Origin: JANSWP01 sp041941305
GTDB taxonomy: Bacteria > Bacteroidota > Bacteroidia > Chitinophagales > Saprospiraceae
Length of the DNA: 64,000 nucleotides
Assembly: GCA_041941305.1 (NCBI GenBank)
Contig: JBGTQJ010000028.1
Coordinates: 1 to 64,000 of the forward strand
Direction of reading: 5' to 3'
This document shows, one piece after another, positions 55,934-63,835 of the stretch. Under the pieces are notes generated by a model that saw nothing but the letters and a program-made list of their open reading frames with translations, did no database searches and was not told the origin of the DNA. The stretch's first letter is position 1, and each line of letters starts with the position of its first letter. Made by a program: the position numbers and the translations under genes.

Positions 55934-57118
55934 ATGCAACTTACCTTTCTTTGCATTACCAGTGAATTCAAAGGAATTGATTTCATTAAAGCCTGTAAAG
56001 CCGCTGGCAATAACGTTTTCGTAATAACTGCGGAACGATACAAAGACAAACCATGGCCATTTGAGTCAATTGATGATATCTTTTATGTACGAGAAGTTGG
56101 CAAATCCCAATTGAATTTTGAAGATATCAAGGCTGGTTTAAACCATTTTGTTCGCTCCAATAAAATTGACAGAATTGTAGGACTTGATGATTTTGACGTA
56201 GAAAAAGCTGCCCATTTGAGAGAACATTTCCGAATTCCGGGAATGGGAGAAACGACTAGTCGTCATTTTCGCGATAAACTGGGAATGCGCATGAAAGCCG
56301 CTGGGGCTGGCTTGAAAGTCCCTCCTTTTTCTGCCCTTTTTCATGACGAAGACATCAATCATTTTGCAAATACCATAGCTGCTCCCTGGGTTGTTAAGCC
56401 TCGTGGGCAAGCTTCTGCAACGGGAATTAAGAAAGTTTATTCAAAAGAAGAACTTTGGAATGTGATTCATGACCTGGGGGATGACCGCCCCAATTATTTG
56501 GTGGAGCAATTCAAGCCAGGTGCTGTCTATCATGTAGATTCTTTGATTTGGAATGGAAAATGTGTTTTCGCCAGCGTATCAAAATACTTAAGTACGCCAA
56601 TGGAAGTCGCGCATGGTGGCGGTATATTTAGATCTCATATTGTAGAATTTGGTTCAGAAGATGATAATAAACTTCAAAAATTCAATAAAGAGGTGCTTAA
56701 AGCTTTTGGACTCCAATTGGGAGCTTCCCATACAGAATTTATTAAGGCGGAAGAAGACGGTGAGTTTTATTTTCTGGAAACTTCTTCCAGGGTTGGTGGC
56801 GCACATTTAGCAGAAATGGTTGAATTTTCTTCTGGCATCAATTTATGGGCAGAATGGGCAAAAATTGAAAATGCAGCCGCTAAAGAACAAATCTACAAAT
56901 TGCCAAAAGCTAAAATGGATTATGCCGGGATTGTTGTTTCCCTCTCTAAATATCAACACCCTGATAGTCAGTCTTTCAATGAGCCAGAATTAGTTTGGCG
57001 TTTACAAAAAGATTATCACATTGGAATGATTATACAATCAAACAAGCGAGAAAGGGTTTTAGAATTACTGGATGATTATGCGAACAGAATTTTTCAGGAC
57101 TATCATACCCATGTATAG
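55934..57118 (+). CDS. ATP-grasp ligase, carbamoyl-phosphate-synthase/biotin-carboxylase-like type
   Basis: The protein has 394 residues. N-terminal pre-ATP-grasp domain (1-110) with a nucleotide-binding-like start. ATP-grasp motifs: Lys155 in W-V-V-K-P-R-G-Q-A-S-A-T-G, Y-L-V-E-Q-F (188-193), then H-T-E-F (Glu268) and F-L-E-T-S-S-R-V-G-G-A-H (Glu282, Arg286), the usual metal- and phosphate-binding end. It belongs to the broad group that includes PurK/DdaF-like single-domain ligases. It is the last gene of the plus-strand cluster and stops 13 bp before a hairpin terminator. With the other two ligases it implies two or three successive ATP-dependent condensations. Substrates are unknown. Asp/Glu residues needed for Mg2+ binding are present. 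Confidence 0.85.
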   Translation: MQLTFLCITSEFKGIDFIKACKAAGNNVFVITAERYKDKPWPFESIDDIFYVREVGKSQLNFEDIKAGLNHFVRSNKIDRIVGLDDFDVEKAAHLREHFRIPGMGETTSRHFRDKLGMRMKAAGAGLKVPPFSALFHDEDINHFANTIAAPWVVKPRGQASATGIKKVYSKEELWNVIHDLGDDRPNYLVEQFKPGAVYHVDSLIWNGKCVFASVSKYLSTPMEVAHGGGIFRSHIVEFGSEDDNKLQKFNKEVLKAFGLQLGASHTEFIKAEEDGEFYFLETSSRVGGAHLAEMVEFSSGINLWAEWAKIENAAAKEQIYKLPKAKMDYAGIVVSLSKYQHPDSQSFNEPELVWRLQKDYHIGMIIQSNKRERVLELLDDYANRIFQDYHTHV

Positions 57119-57131
57119 GCAGAAGGTTTGA

Positions 57132-57180
57132 CTTTTCCAGCAGTGAGCTGTACGCTTGCTTCTGGAAAAGCAAAATTTTT
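57132..57180. terminator. Shared terminator between convergent genes
   Basis: The stem cttttccag (57132-57140) / ctggaaaag (57162-57170) is followed on the plus strand by caaaattttt. It lies between the end of the ATP-grasp cluster (57118) and the end of the convergent esterase gene (57179), so it can serve both directions. Confidence 0.7.
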
Positions 57181-57982
57181 AACCATTATTTGTATGCTCC
57201 TCCAGATAATGCCTTTTCAAGAACAACCACTCCACTGCTTTGGGAAATTCTCTTCCCCAATAATATTCATTGTGCTCCCCCTCTTCATCAATAGATAATT
57301 CAAAATCTATATCGGCTTTGCTAAGTCCTTTACTTTCAAGTGTTGAAAGAAACTTTCTGACATTTGGAACCATCATTTCACTTTCTTTGCCTCCTGCGTA
57401 GAGATATATTTTTGTCGGCAATGGATGGTAAAATTGAATAAAGTCAAAAGGAATATTTGGCGTCAACCACAAAGAAGGAGAAAAGATCATCAATCTGCCA
57501 TAAACTTCAGGATACATAAAGCCACCATAAATGCTGATCAAACCTCCCATACTACTTCCACCTAATCCTGTAAATGCTCTCTCTGGTCGGGTACGAAAAG
57601 TGCTATCTACATAAGGTTTGAGGGTATCCGTTACAAAACGCATGTATTTTTTACCCTCTCCAGGTCCAAATTTCGTCTCTATAAAAGGCGTGTATTCTTT
57701 AATACGCTCTTTTTTTCCGTGATCAATTGCAATAACAATTATTTTTCCAATGCCCTCTTCATCCAAAGCCGCCAATGATTGATCAATTGCCCAGTTACCA
57801 AAGGGGGCATTGTCATCAAACAAATTTTGACCATCTTGAAGATAAAGTACTGGATAAGTCTCCTCAGATTCTTCATAATCTGCTGGCAATAAAGCTGTTA
57901 TTCTTCTCTTTTTGCCCAACTGGGGTATTTCAAAAGCTTCTTCAATTACTCTAATAACTGGTGCAAAAGTCCTCAACGTCAT
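57179..57982 (-). CDS. Putative esterase (enterochelin-esterase/PF00756-like)
   Basis: The protein has 267 residues with no signal peptide. The nucleophile elbow is G-G-S-S-M-G-G (Ser144). An acidic residue near 200 (A-G-G-K-E) and His237 (E-G-E-H-N-E-Y-Y-W) are the likely triad partners. The N-terminal L-P-A-D-Y, P-V-L-Y-L-Q-D-G-Q-N-L-F and I-V-I-A-I-D-H-G are classic for the esterase D / Fes-like group of PF00756. An in-frame TAA directly upstream fixes the ATG at 57982. It faces the ATP-grasp cluster and shares its terminator. A hydrolase of the same superfamily begins that cluster, so a role in the same pathway is plausible but not shown. Confidence 0.85.
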   Translation of the reverse strand: MTLRTFAPVIRVIEEAFEIPQLGKKRRITALLPADYEESEETYPVLYLQDGQNLFDDNAPFGNWAIDQSLAALDEEGIGKIIVIAIDHGKKERIKEYTPFIETKFGPGEGKKYMRFVTDTLKPYVDSTFRTRPERAFTGLGGSSMGGLISIYGGFMYPEVYGRLMIFSPSLWLTPNIPFDFIQFYHPLPTKIYLYAGGKESEMMVPNVRKFLSTLESKGLSKADIDFELSIDEEGEHNEYYWGREFPKAVEWLFLKRHYLEEHTNNG

Positions 57983-58141
57983 TTATCTAACATTAGTATT
58001 TATAAAAAAAGCGCCAAGATAAACATTTATGCTTTCTTCAAAACCACCACTCCCAGAGGAGACAATATCAATTGGATATATTGCTCCCTCCTATTCCAGA
58101 CTCTTATTCAGGTATAACCCCCACTCTCTTAACTACTTAGC

Positions 58142-58189
58142 TAAAAAAAGCTCGTTGCAAGCGCTGGCTGGCCAGCGCTTGCAACGAGC
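58142..58189 (-). terminator. Intrinsic terminator of the FtsX permease unit
   Basis: A perfect 19-bp stem (arms 58150-58168 and 58171-58189, GC-rich) is followed on the minus strand by a run of seven U residues. It lies 34 bp beyond the end of the permease gene, the classic layout for a factor-independent terminator. The rest of the 57983-58222 gap holds a smaller inverted repeat (58058-58068 with 58078-58087), possibly part of the promoter region of the esterase gene. Confidence 0.8.
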
Positions 58190-58222
58190 GAAATCATTTT
58201 TGATAATCTCGTTACAGTATTT

Positions 58223-60670
58223 TTATTCGGTTCTCAAACTTTTAACAGGATTTGCCAGTGCCGCTTTAATACTCTGAAAACTCACCGTTAAAAATGCAAT
58301 CGCTACTGCCATTGCTCCTGCTAATACAAAAATCCACCAATGTACCTCAATGCGATAGGCAAAATCTGCCAGCCACTGCTCCATCGAATAATAAGCAATT
58401 GGTGAGGCAATGACCAAGGCTATCAAAACCAATTTCAAGAAATCTTTAGACAACATGCCTACGATTCCAGTTGTAGTGGCACCCAATACTTTTCGGATGC
58501 CAATTTCTTTGGTTCTTCTTTCGGCTGTGAAGGCGGCCAAACCAAACAAGCCCAAACAAGCAATGAATATGGCACAAAGTGCAGCAAGTGTAAACAAACT
58601 GCTTCTTTGACTATCCGCTTCATAAAAATTGGCGATTTGTTCGTCCAGAAAATGGTATTCGAACAAATGGTCTGGATCGACTGCTTGAAGAATATCGGTC
58701 ATTTGGGCAATGGTACGCTCCACATTCTTACCCGAAATGCGGGCAGTGAAATAATCAATTGATTGGATTGGGTTAGTTCTGGAACCAAGTACCAGCGGAG
58801 CAATAGGCTCATAAAGTGACTGGAAGTTGAAATTTTCAATAATGCCGATGACATTTGCAGTGACGGGTTCTTCAAAAACCCGAGCTGAACCATTGTTGAT
58901 TCGACTAACCAGTCGGACTTCTTGCCCACTGGCTTCCGTGATGCCCAAAGCCTCCGCAGCTTTTTGATTCAAAATAATAGAAGAAGAATCTGCCAGTCGG
59001 TTATCATCAAAACTGCGCCCACTAATCAGCTCTATATCAAAGGTCTTCAGGAAATTCTCATCGCCTCCCATAAACCACGGTGTGAAGCCTGGCTGGTCGT
59101 ATTTTCCCTGAGGGCGAACTTCTGTTTGCAACAGGTTTTTCCACTCTCCAGGAACCCGGCTGCTCACCGAAACTGACTGTACATCTGGCAATTGTGCATA
59201 TCCATTTCGAATCGTTTCAAAACCATTGCGCACTTTTCCACTGTTAATATCAACGACCAACAATTGTTCTTCATTGAAACCCAGGTCACGACTTTGAACA
59301 AACTCCATTTGTTTCCAGGCGACCATGGTACCAATAATCATCAAAATAGAAAGCGAAAATTGCAAGACTACCAAGCCCTTTCTCAAAAAGCCATATTGCC
59401 CCTTTTCACGCTGATGAATTCCTTTTAAAACAACAGAGGGGCGAAATCGGGATAGGTAAACAGAGGGATAGCTCCCTGCTGCCAAACTCACCAACAACAC
59501 AACGCCACCAAGCATCGGCAGTATCCAGCCCGAAGCACTGGGGTTCAGCGTCAATTCTTTTCCGGTAAACTCATTAAACCAGGGCAATCCCATCTGAACC
59601 AATCCCAGGGCCAAGAAAAAAGCCAAAACTGTCAAGACAACAGATTCGGACATAAATCTGGCAAACAATTGTTTCAAATCTGCCCCAACAACTTTTCGAA
59701 CACCTACTTCCCGGCTGTAATTGGCAGACCTGGCAGTTGCCAAATTGATGTAATTGATACAAGCAATGCCCAGAATAAACAAGCCTATTAAACCAAAAAT
59801 ATAGAGGTAAGTATAGGTACTTGGGTTGGCATTGAATCCACGCTGAAATCCTTCTGAGCCAAAATGAATGTCAGACAAAGCTTGCAAATGAAGGCTTCCT
59901 TCGAAGGGTCTATCTTCTCTCGCCCTGGTTTCGGCAAAAGCAGTAAGTTGCTTGCCAATTTGAATTGGGTCTGCTTCTGGTTGGAGCGTCAGGTAAGTCA
60001 CCCAATTTTGGGAACCCCAGTCTGATGTCGTTTCCTCATCCCACCAGGGCTGCGCTTCCAGTGTCATATGAGAAACGAGGGATTCAAACTGCAAATGCGA
60101 ATTGACTGGGGGCACTTCCATCAATCCAGTTACCAAAAAATCCATCCCTCTGTCCGATTCCAGTGTTTTGCCCATTGGGTCTTCATCGCCAAAAAGTTTT
60201 TTGGACATTTCTGTGGTAAGCACTATTGAATTGGGTTCTTTCAATGCAGAAGCAGGGTCTCCCTCCAACAAAGGGAAGTCGAACATCCTGAAAAATGAAT
60301 TTTCCACCGTCAGGAATGGCTGATAAAAGGCTCTTTGATTTTCGGGATTCCGCAATACATATCTCCCAAAGGCCAACATGCGTGCACTGCTCTCTACCGT
60401 TGGTATTTCTTCCCTGGCAGCAACAGCGACATTCAGTGATACCGCTGAAAACTTTTGTTCCCCCTCCTCTGCAGTTTGACGATGCTGTACAACCCGATAA
60501 GTTCTGTCAGCTTTTGAGTGAAAACGATCATAGGTCATTTCATCAATGGCATACAAGCCAATAAACAGGAAGCAGGCTATCCCAAAGCCCAAACCCAGGA
60601 TATTTAAAGAAGTGTAGAGTTTTTGACGAGTCAGGGCGCGCCAGGCGATTTTTAAGTTGTTGTAAAGCAT
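58223..60670 (-). CDS. ABC transporter permease, FtsX/MacB type (copy 1)
   Basis: The protein has 815 residues and two FtsX modules. An N-terminal membrane helix (~20-45) is followed by a MacB-like periplasmic domain (~50-270) and three membrane helices, the first with G-I-A-C-I-N-Y-I-N-L-A-T-A-R and then R-E-V-G-V-R-K-V-V-G-A (~300-400). A second periplasmic domain leads to the last module with F-I-A-C-L-G-L-F-G-L and R-T-K-E-I-G-I-R-K-V-L-G-A. These cytoplasmic helices normally contact a MacB-type ATPase. Proteins like this couple cytoplasmic ATP hydrolysis to periplasmic movement, for drug, lipoprotein or peptide export or signalling. No ATPase is encoded in the window. It ends 34 bp before a strong terminator and is the second gene of a tandem pair. 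Confidence 0.9.
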   Translation of the reverse strand: MLYNNLKIAWRALTRQKLYTSLNILGLGFGIACFLFIGLYAIDEMTYDRFHSKADRTYRVVQHRQTAEEGEQKFSAVSLNVAVAAREEIPTVESSARMLAFGRYVLRNPENQRAFYQPFLTVENSFFRMFDFPLLEGDPASALKEPNSIVLTTEMSKKLFGDEDPMGKTLESDRGMDFLVTGLMEVPPVNSHLQFESLVSHMTLEAQPWWDEETTSDWGSQNWVTYLTLQPEADPIQIGKQLTAFAETRAREDRPFEGSLHLQALSDIHFGSEGFQRGFNANPSTYTYLYIFGLIGLFILGIACINYINLATARSANYSREVGVRKVVGADLKQLFARFMSESVVLTVLAFFLALGLVQMGLPWFNEFTGKELTLNPSASGWILPMLGGVVLLVSLAAGSYPSVYLSRFRPSVVLKGIHQREKGQYGFLRKGLVVLQFSLSILMIIGTMVAWKQMEFVQSRDLGFNEEQLLVVDINSGKVRNGFETIRNGYAQLPDVQSVSVSSRVPGEWKNLLQTEVRPQGKYDQPGFTPWFMGGDENFLKTFDIELISGRSFDDNRLADSSSIILNQKAAEALGITEASGQEVRLVSRINNGSARVFEEPVTANVIGIIENFNFQSLYEPIAPLVLGSRTNPIQSIDYFTARISGKNVERTIAQMTDILQAVDPDHLFEYHFLDEQIANFYEADSQRSSLFTLAALCAIFIACLGLFGLAAFTAERRTKEIGIRKVLGATTTGIVGMLSKDFLKLVLIALVIASPIAYYSMEQWLADFAYRIEVHWWIFVLAGAMAVAIAFLTVSFQSIKAALANPVKSLRTE

Positions 60671-60744
60671 AATGTTCTTTTATTCGTTTATAGTATTTTT
60701 TAGAGGTCAGACTTTGAGACTTCTTATTTAAAAAATTTCAACAT

Positions 60745-60784
60745 CACAGCATTGCAGCATCGCAGCATTGTAGTATTGCAGCAT
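60745..60784. repeat. Five tandem 8-bp units
   Basis: The 40 bp read as five 8-mers close to tgcagcat (cacagcat, tgcagcat, cgcagcat, tgtagtat, tgcagcat). They lie in the 119-bp gap between the two permease genes, right after the stop of copy 2. The unit number could vary by slippage. No function is visible. Confidence 0.8.
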
Positions 60785-60789
60785 TAATA

Positions 60790-63189
60790 CTACTCACTTC
60801 TTAGGCTTTCAATGGGATTCATCAAAGCTGCTTTTACACTTTGAAAACTCACGGTAAAAAAGGCAATGCTCAATGCGGTACCTCCTGCCAATGCGAACAT
60901 CCACCACTGCAAATCGATTCGGTAGGCAAAATTGGACAGCCAATCGTTCATGCCGTACCAGGCAATCGGCAATCCAACGAATAGGGCGATGAAAACCAGT
61001 TTTATAAAATCCTTTGACAATAATCCGATTAAATTGCCAACAGAGGCTCCCAGCACTTTTCGAATGCCGATTTCCTTGGTTCTTTGCTCTGCTGAAAAAG
61101 TAGCGAGTCCCAACAAGCCCAGACAGGAGATGAAAATTGCCAAAAGGGCAAATGCGCCAAAAATGCGTCCTTGTTGCAGGTCTTTTTGGTGCAATTCGTA
61201 AAAATTCTGATCCAGGAACTTTAAATCTGCCAACCAGGATGGGTCAATTTGAGCTACTTCATTTTGAATGGACTTACTGATTTGTTCCATATTTTGGGGA
61301 ATCATACGGATGGCAACAAATTGACTGGTCATCCATTTATAAGGCGCAAATTGCAGTACAGCAGGTTCTACCTGGGAATGCAAGGATTCGAAATGAAAGT
61401 CTTTAACTACACCCAATACCGTTCCCCTCTTTTTGGTATCTCCACCCCAGTATAGTGTTTGTCCCAAGGCAGCATCAGGAGATTCAAAGCCCTGCATTTT
61501 GACTGCTGTCTCATTGAGTACAAAGCCAGCCTCTACATCGCTCGCCAAATCTTTGGACAATGCGCGACCTGCAATCAATTCATAACCCAGCGTTTCCACA
61601 AAATCATTTTCAATGGCATAATTTTCAGTTTGGACAGATTCACCATTGGGGTCGTTGGTTTTGGAAAGTGGCCAGCTATCGCCGTAAAAGGTAGGCATAT
61701 TGCTTCCAGCGGAGACATTCAACAGGCCTGGCGTTTTGAGCAATTGCTGTTTCAGCGTTTCAAACTTTTCTGAAATTTTAGAATTCGCCTGAAAAACGGC
61801 AACCTGACTCCCAGCATCTGGTAAAATGCTATTTCTGACAAATTGCATTTGATTGAATACAACCAGCGTAGCTACCAGAAGAGAAATAGAAGCCGAAAAT
61901 TGCAACACAACCAACCCTTTTCTGGAAACAGTTGCCATTGAGAGATTGGCGAATTTTCCTTTTAATACTTCGGCAGGACGAAAGCCGGAAAGAAACAGCG
62001 CCGGAAAAATGCCTGCTCCAATTCCAACTAATAGAATTATCCCTATCAAACTGGCATAAATGTATGGTTGCTGCAAATCGCCTGAATTGAATACTTTACC
62101 TGAAATGAGATTAAAAACAGGCAACAACATTTCTCCTACGACCATTGCCAGGGCTCCTGCAAAAAAGGCAACCAGCAAAGTTTCTCCCAAAAATTGACGT
62201 ATCAATTGTCCCCTCCCTGCTCCTACTACCTTGCGAATGCTCACTTCCCGGGCTCGACGGGCAAAACGGGCTGTGGCATAGTTCACATAATTGATGCAAG
62301 CAATCAATAAAACCAATAAGGCAATAGTAGCCAGTAGTTTTATGGTTGCCAGGTTTCCTTTGGAGTTGTCTCGATTTAGTTTTGATTTGAGGTGAATGTC
62401 GAGTAAGGGTTGAATGGCTAGCTGATATTCATTCTGCCAGTTTTCCATATCAGCTCCTACATGCCTTTCGGCAAACTCAGGCAATTTGGCAACAAATTCA
62501 TCGGGATCTGCGTCCTTTCGCAATCTGAAGTAGGTATAATTATTTGGCATTTGTTGCCACAGATTGGGCTTTCCCCACACTTTTGTAAAAGTGGCAAAAG
62601 AGGTGGCTACCTCAAATTGGATAGAGGAATTTTGAGGAAAATCTCTAAATACACCTGAAACAACAGAATTCAGGCTTCCGGTACTACCTATCTCCAGGGT
62701 TTGCCCAATGGGGTTTTCTTCTCCAAAAAACTTCTTTGCTGCACTTTCACTCAAAATGACCTCATTAGCCTTCGTGAAAATCTCTTTAGGATTGCCAGCT
62801 AGAAACTCCAGTTTAAAAACATCCACTAAACCGGTATCTACAAAAGCTATTTGATCAAAGAATTTTTGATTCTCAAAACGCACCAAAGACTTAAAGCCCT
62901 GACTCAAACGCGTCATCGCTTCAATCTCCGGAAAATCATTTTTCAATTCACGCCCAACCGGAAAGGGAGTCGTTGCAAACGCACCATGTTCCATGTAATT
63001 GTCAAAGACCAGGCGATAGATTTGTTCCGGTTCCTCATTGTGCTGATCATAACTCAATTCACTCTGAATATAAACCAACATTAACAAACAGCAGGCGATG
63101 CTAATAGCTAGACCAGAAATGCTGATGGTAGAATAAAGTCGATGGCGAAATAACTGGCGGAAGGCTATTTTCAGGTAGTTTTGAAACAT
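60790..63189 (-). CDS. ABC transporter permease, FtsX/MacB type (copy 2)
   Basis: I start it at the ATG at 63189 (799 residues), where the sequence MFQNYLKIAFRQLFRHRLYS aligns with the N-terminus of copy 1. A longer frame from TTG at 63252 adds 21 residues without support. Architecture as in copy 1: N-terminal helix, MacB-like periplasmic domain, R-E-V-S-I-R-K-V-V-G-A in the first FtsX module, a second periplasmic domain, and R-T-K-E-I-G-I-R-K-V-L-G-A in the last module. The two are tandem paralogues, probably co-transcribed, and may form a heterodimer. No MacB ATPase is seen. A LytTR-type operator lies upstream, so regulation by a LytTR response regulator is likely. That regulator is not in the window. 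Confidence 0.9.
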   Translation of the reverse strand: MFQNYLKIAFRQLFRHRLYSTISISGLAISIACCLLMLVYIQSELSYDQHNEEPEQIYRLVFDNYMEHGAFATTPFPVGRELKNDFPEIEAMTRLSQGFKSLVRFENQKFFDQIAFVDTGLVDVFKLEFLAGNPKEIFTKANEVILSESAAKKFFGEENPIGQTLEIGSTGSLNSVVSGVFRDFPQNSSIQFEVATSFATFTKVWGKPNLWQQMPNNYTYFRLRKDADPDEFVAKLPEFAERHVGADMENWQNEYQLAIQPLLDIHLKSKLNRDNSKGNLATIKLLATIALLVLLIACINYVNYATARFARRAREVSIRKVVGAGRGQLIRQFLGETLLVAFFAGALAMVVGEMLLPVFNLISGKVFNSGDLQQPYIYASLIGIILLVGIGAGIFPALFLSGFRPAEVLKGKFANLSMATVSRKGLVVLQFSASISLLVATLVVFNQMQFVRNSILPDAGSQVAVFQANSKISEKFETLKQQLLKTPGLLNVSAGSNMPTFYGDSWPLSKTNDPNGESVQTENYAIENDFVETLGYELIAGRALSKDLASDVEAGFVLNETAVKMQGFESPDAALGQTLYWGGDTKKRGTVLGVVKDFHFESLHSQVEPAVLQFAPYKWMTSQFVAIRMIPQNMEQISKSIQNEVAQIDPSWLADLKFLDQNFYELHQKDLQQGRIFGAFALLAIFISCLGLLGLATFSAEQRTKEIGIRKVLGASVGNLIGLLSKDFIKLVFIALFVGLPIAWYGMNDWLSNFAYRIDLQWWMFALAGGTALSIAFFTVSFQSVKAALMNPIESLRSE

Positions 63190-63276
63190 GGCAGCTCTGT
63201 TTCCAGGTAGAAAACAAGGCATGTGCCAAGAAAGTAAACACTTAATAATCAATCATTTAAACTGAATTTCATTCCG

Positions 63277-63330
63277 CTTCCATTTATATATTATCCAAAA
63301 ATGAACGGTGGGTGTTTGAAAATGAACGGT
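63277..63330 (-). promoter_or_regulatory. LytTR-type operator upstream of the FtsX operon
   Basis: On the minus strand ACCGTTCAT occurs twice, at 63330-63322 and 63309-63301, separated by exactly 12 nt. Each copy fits the LytTR consensus [TA][AC][CA]GTTN[AG][TC], and 12-13 nt is the usual spacing. A TATAAATG sequence (63288-63281) follows 12 nt after the proximal box, about where a -10-like element would be for an activated promoter. The permease start is 112 nt downstream of the proximal box. Confidence 0.6.
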
Positions 63331-63518
63331 CGGATATTGCCCTCGCAGACCTCCCAACCTCCTCTCCAAAGGAGTCCCTTTGGGAAAAGGAGGAGTAGCC
63401 GCCCGCTGAAGGCAATGTTAATTGATTCTAAAACACGTAACAAACCATGTCTCCGATAGGGACATGGTGGCTTTAAATTCGAAGTCACGCCGCAACAAGT
63501 TGCGGCGAAATTATTTTT

Positions 63519-63582
63519 TAGAAGGAGATGTTTTTAAAACTTTGCTTCTTTGCTTACAAAGTTTTAAAAACATCTCCTTCTA
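63519..63582. other. Perfect 26-bp hairpin
   Basis: Arms 63519-63544 and 63557-63582 are fully complementary around a 12-nt loop (cttctttgctta). The arm ends (TAGAAGGA / TCCTTCTA) resemble those of the 28-bp hairpin at 38393-38455 (TAGGAGGA / TCCTCCTA), while the middles are unrelated. Confidence 0.85.
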
Positions 63583-63714
63583 TAGAATTTTCTTCGGTGG
63601 GTTTAGCCGCCGAAGGTCTTTTGATCCTCCCTACTCCTACTGGGCTTCCGCTGAAAAGTACTTTTTCAAGCGGAAGTCTTAATAACCTTTCTGTAGGTTT
63701 AGAGAATTTTTTTA

Positions 63715-63835
63715 AGGTGATGCCTTGAGCAATTGGAGTTGAGGGAAGAAGAAGGTGTTGCCTTAAAAATTTACCCTGATTTTTTTTGAGGCAACACCTT
63801 TTGCTCTACACAAATCTTAGCTCAAGGCATCACCT
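63715..63835. other. Nested palindromic structure
   Basis: The outer arms 63715-63730 and 63820-63835 are perfectly complementary over 16 bp. Inside, 63752-63769 and 63783-63800 pair over 18 bp with one T-G pair. The two stems stack to a ~121-nt folded element. No adjacent gene in the window uses it as a terminator. Confidence 0.8.

Noticed and set aside
63422..63728. Two small plus-strand open frames in the hairpin array
   Set aside because: They read through inverted repeats, are Lys/Phe-rich and share no motif. The structure explains the sequence better.
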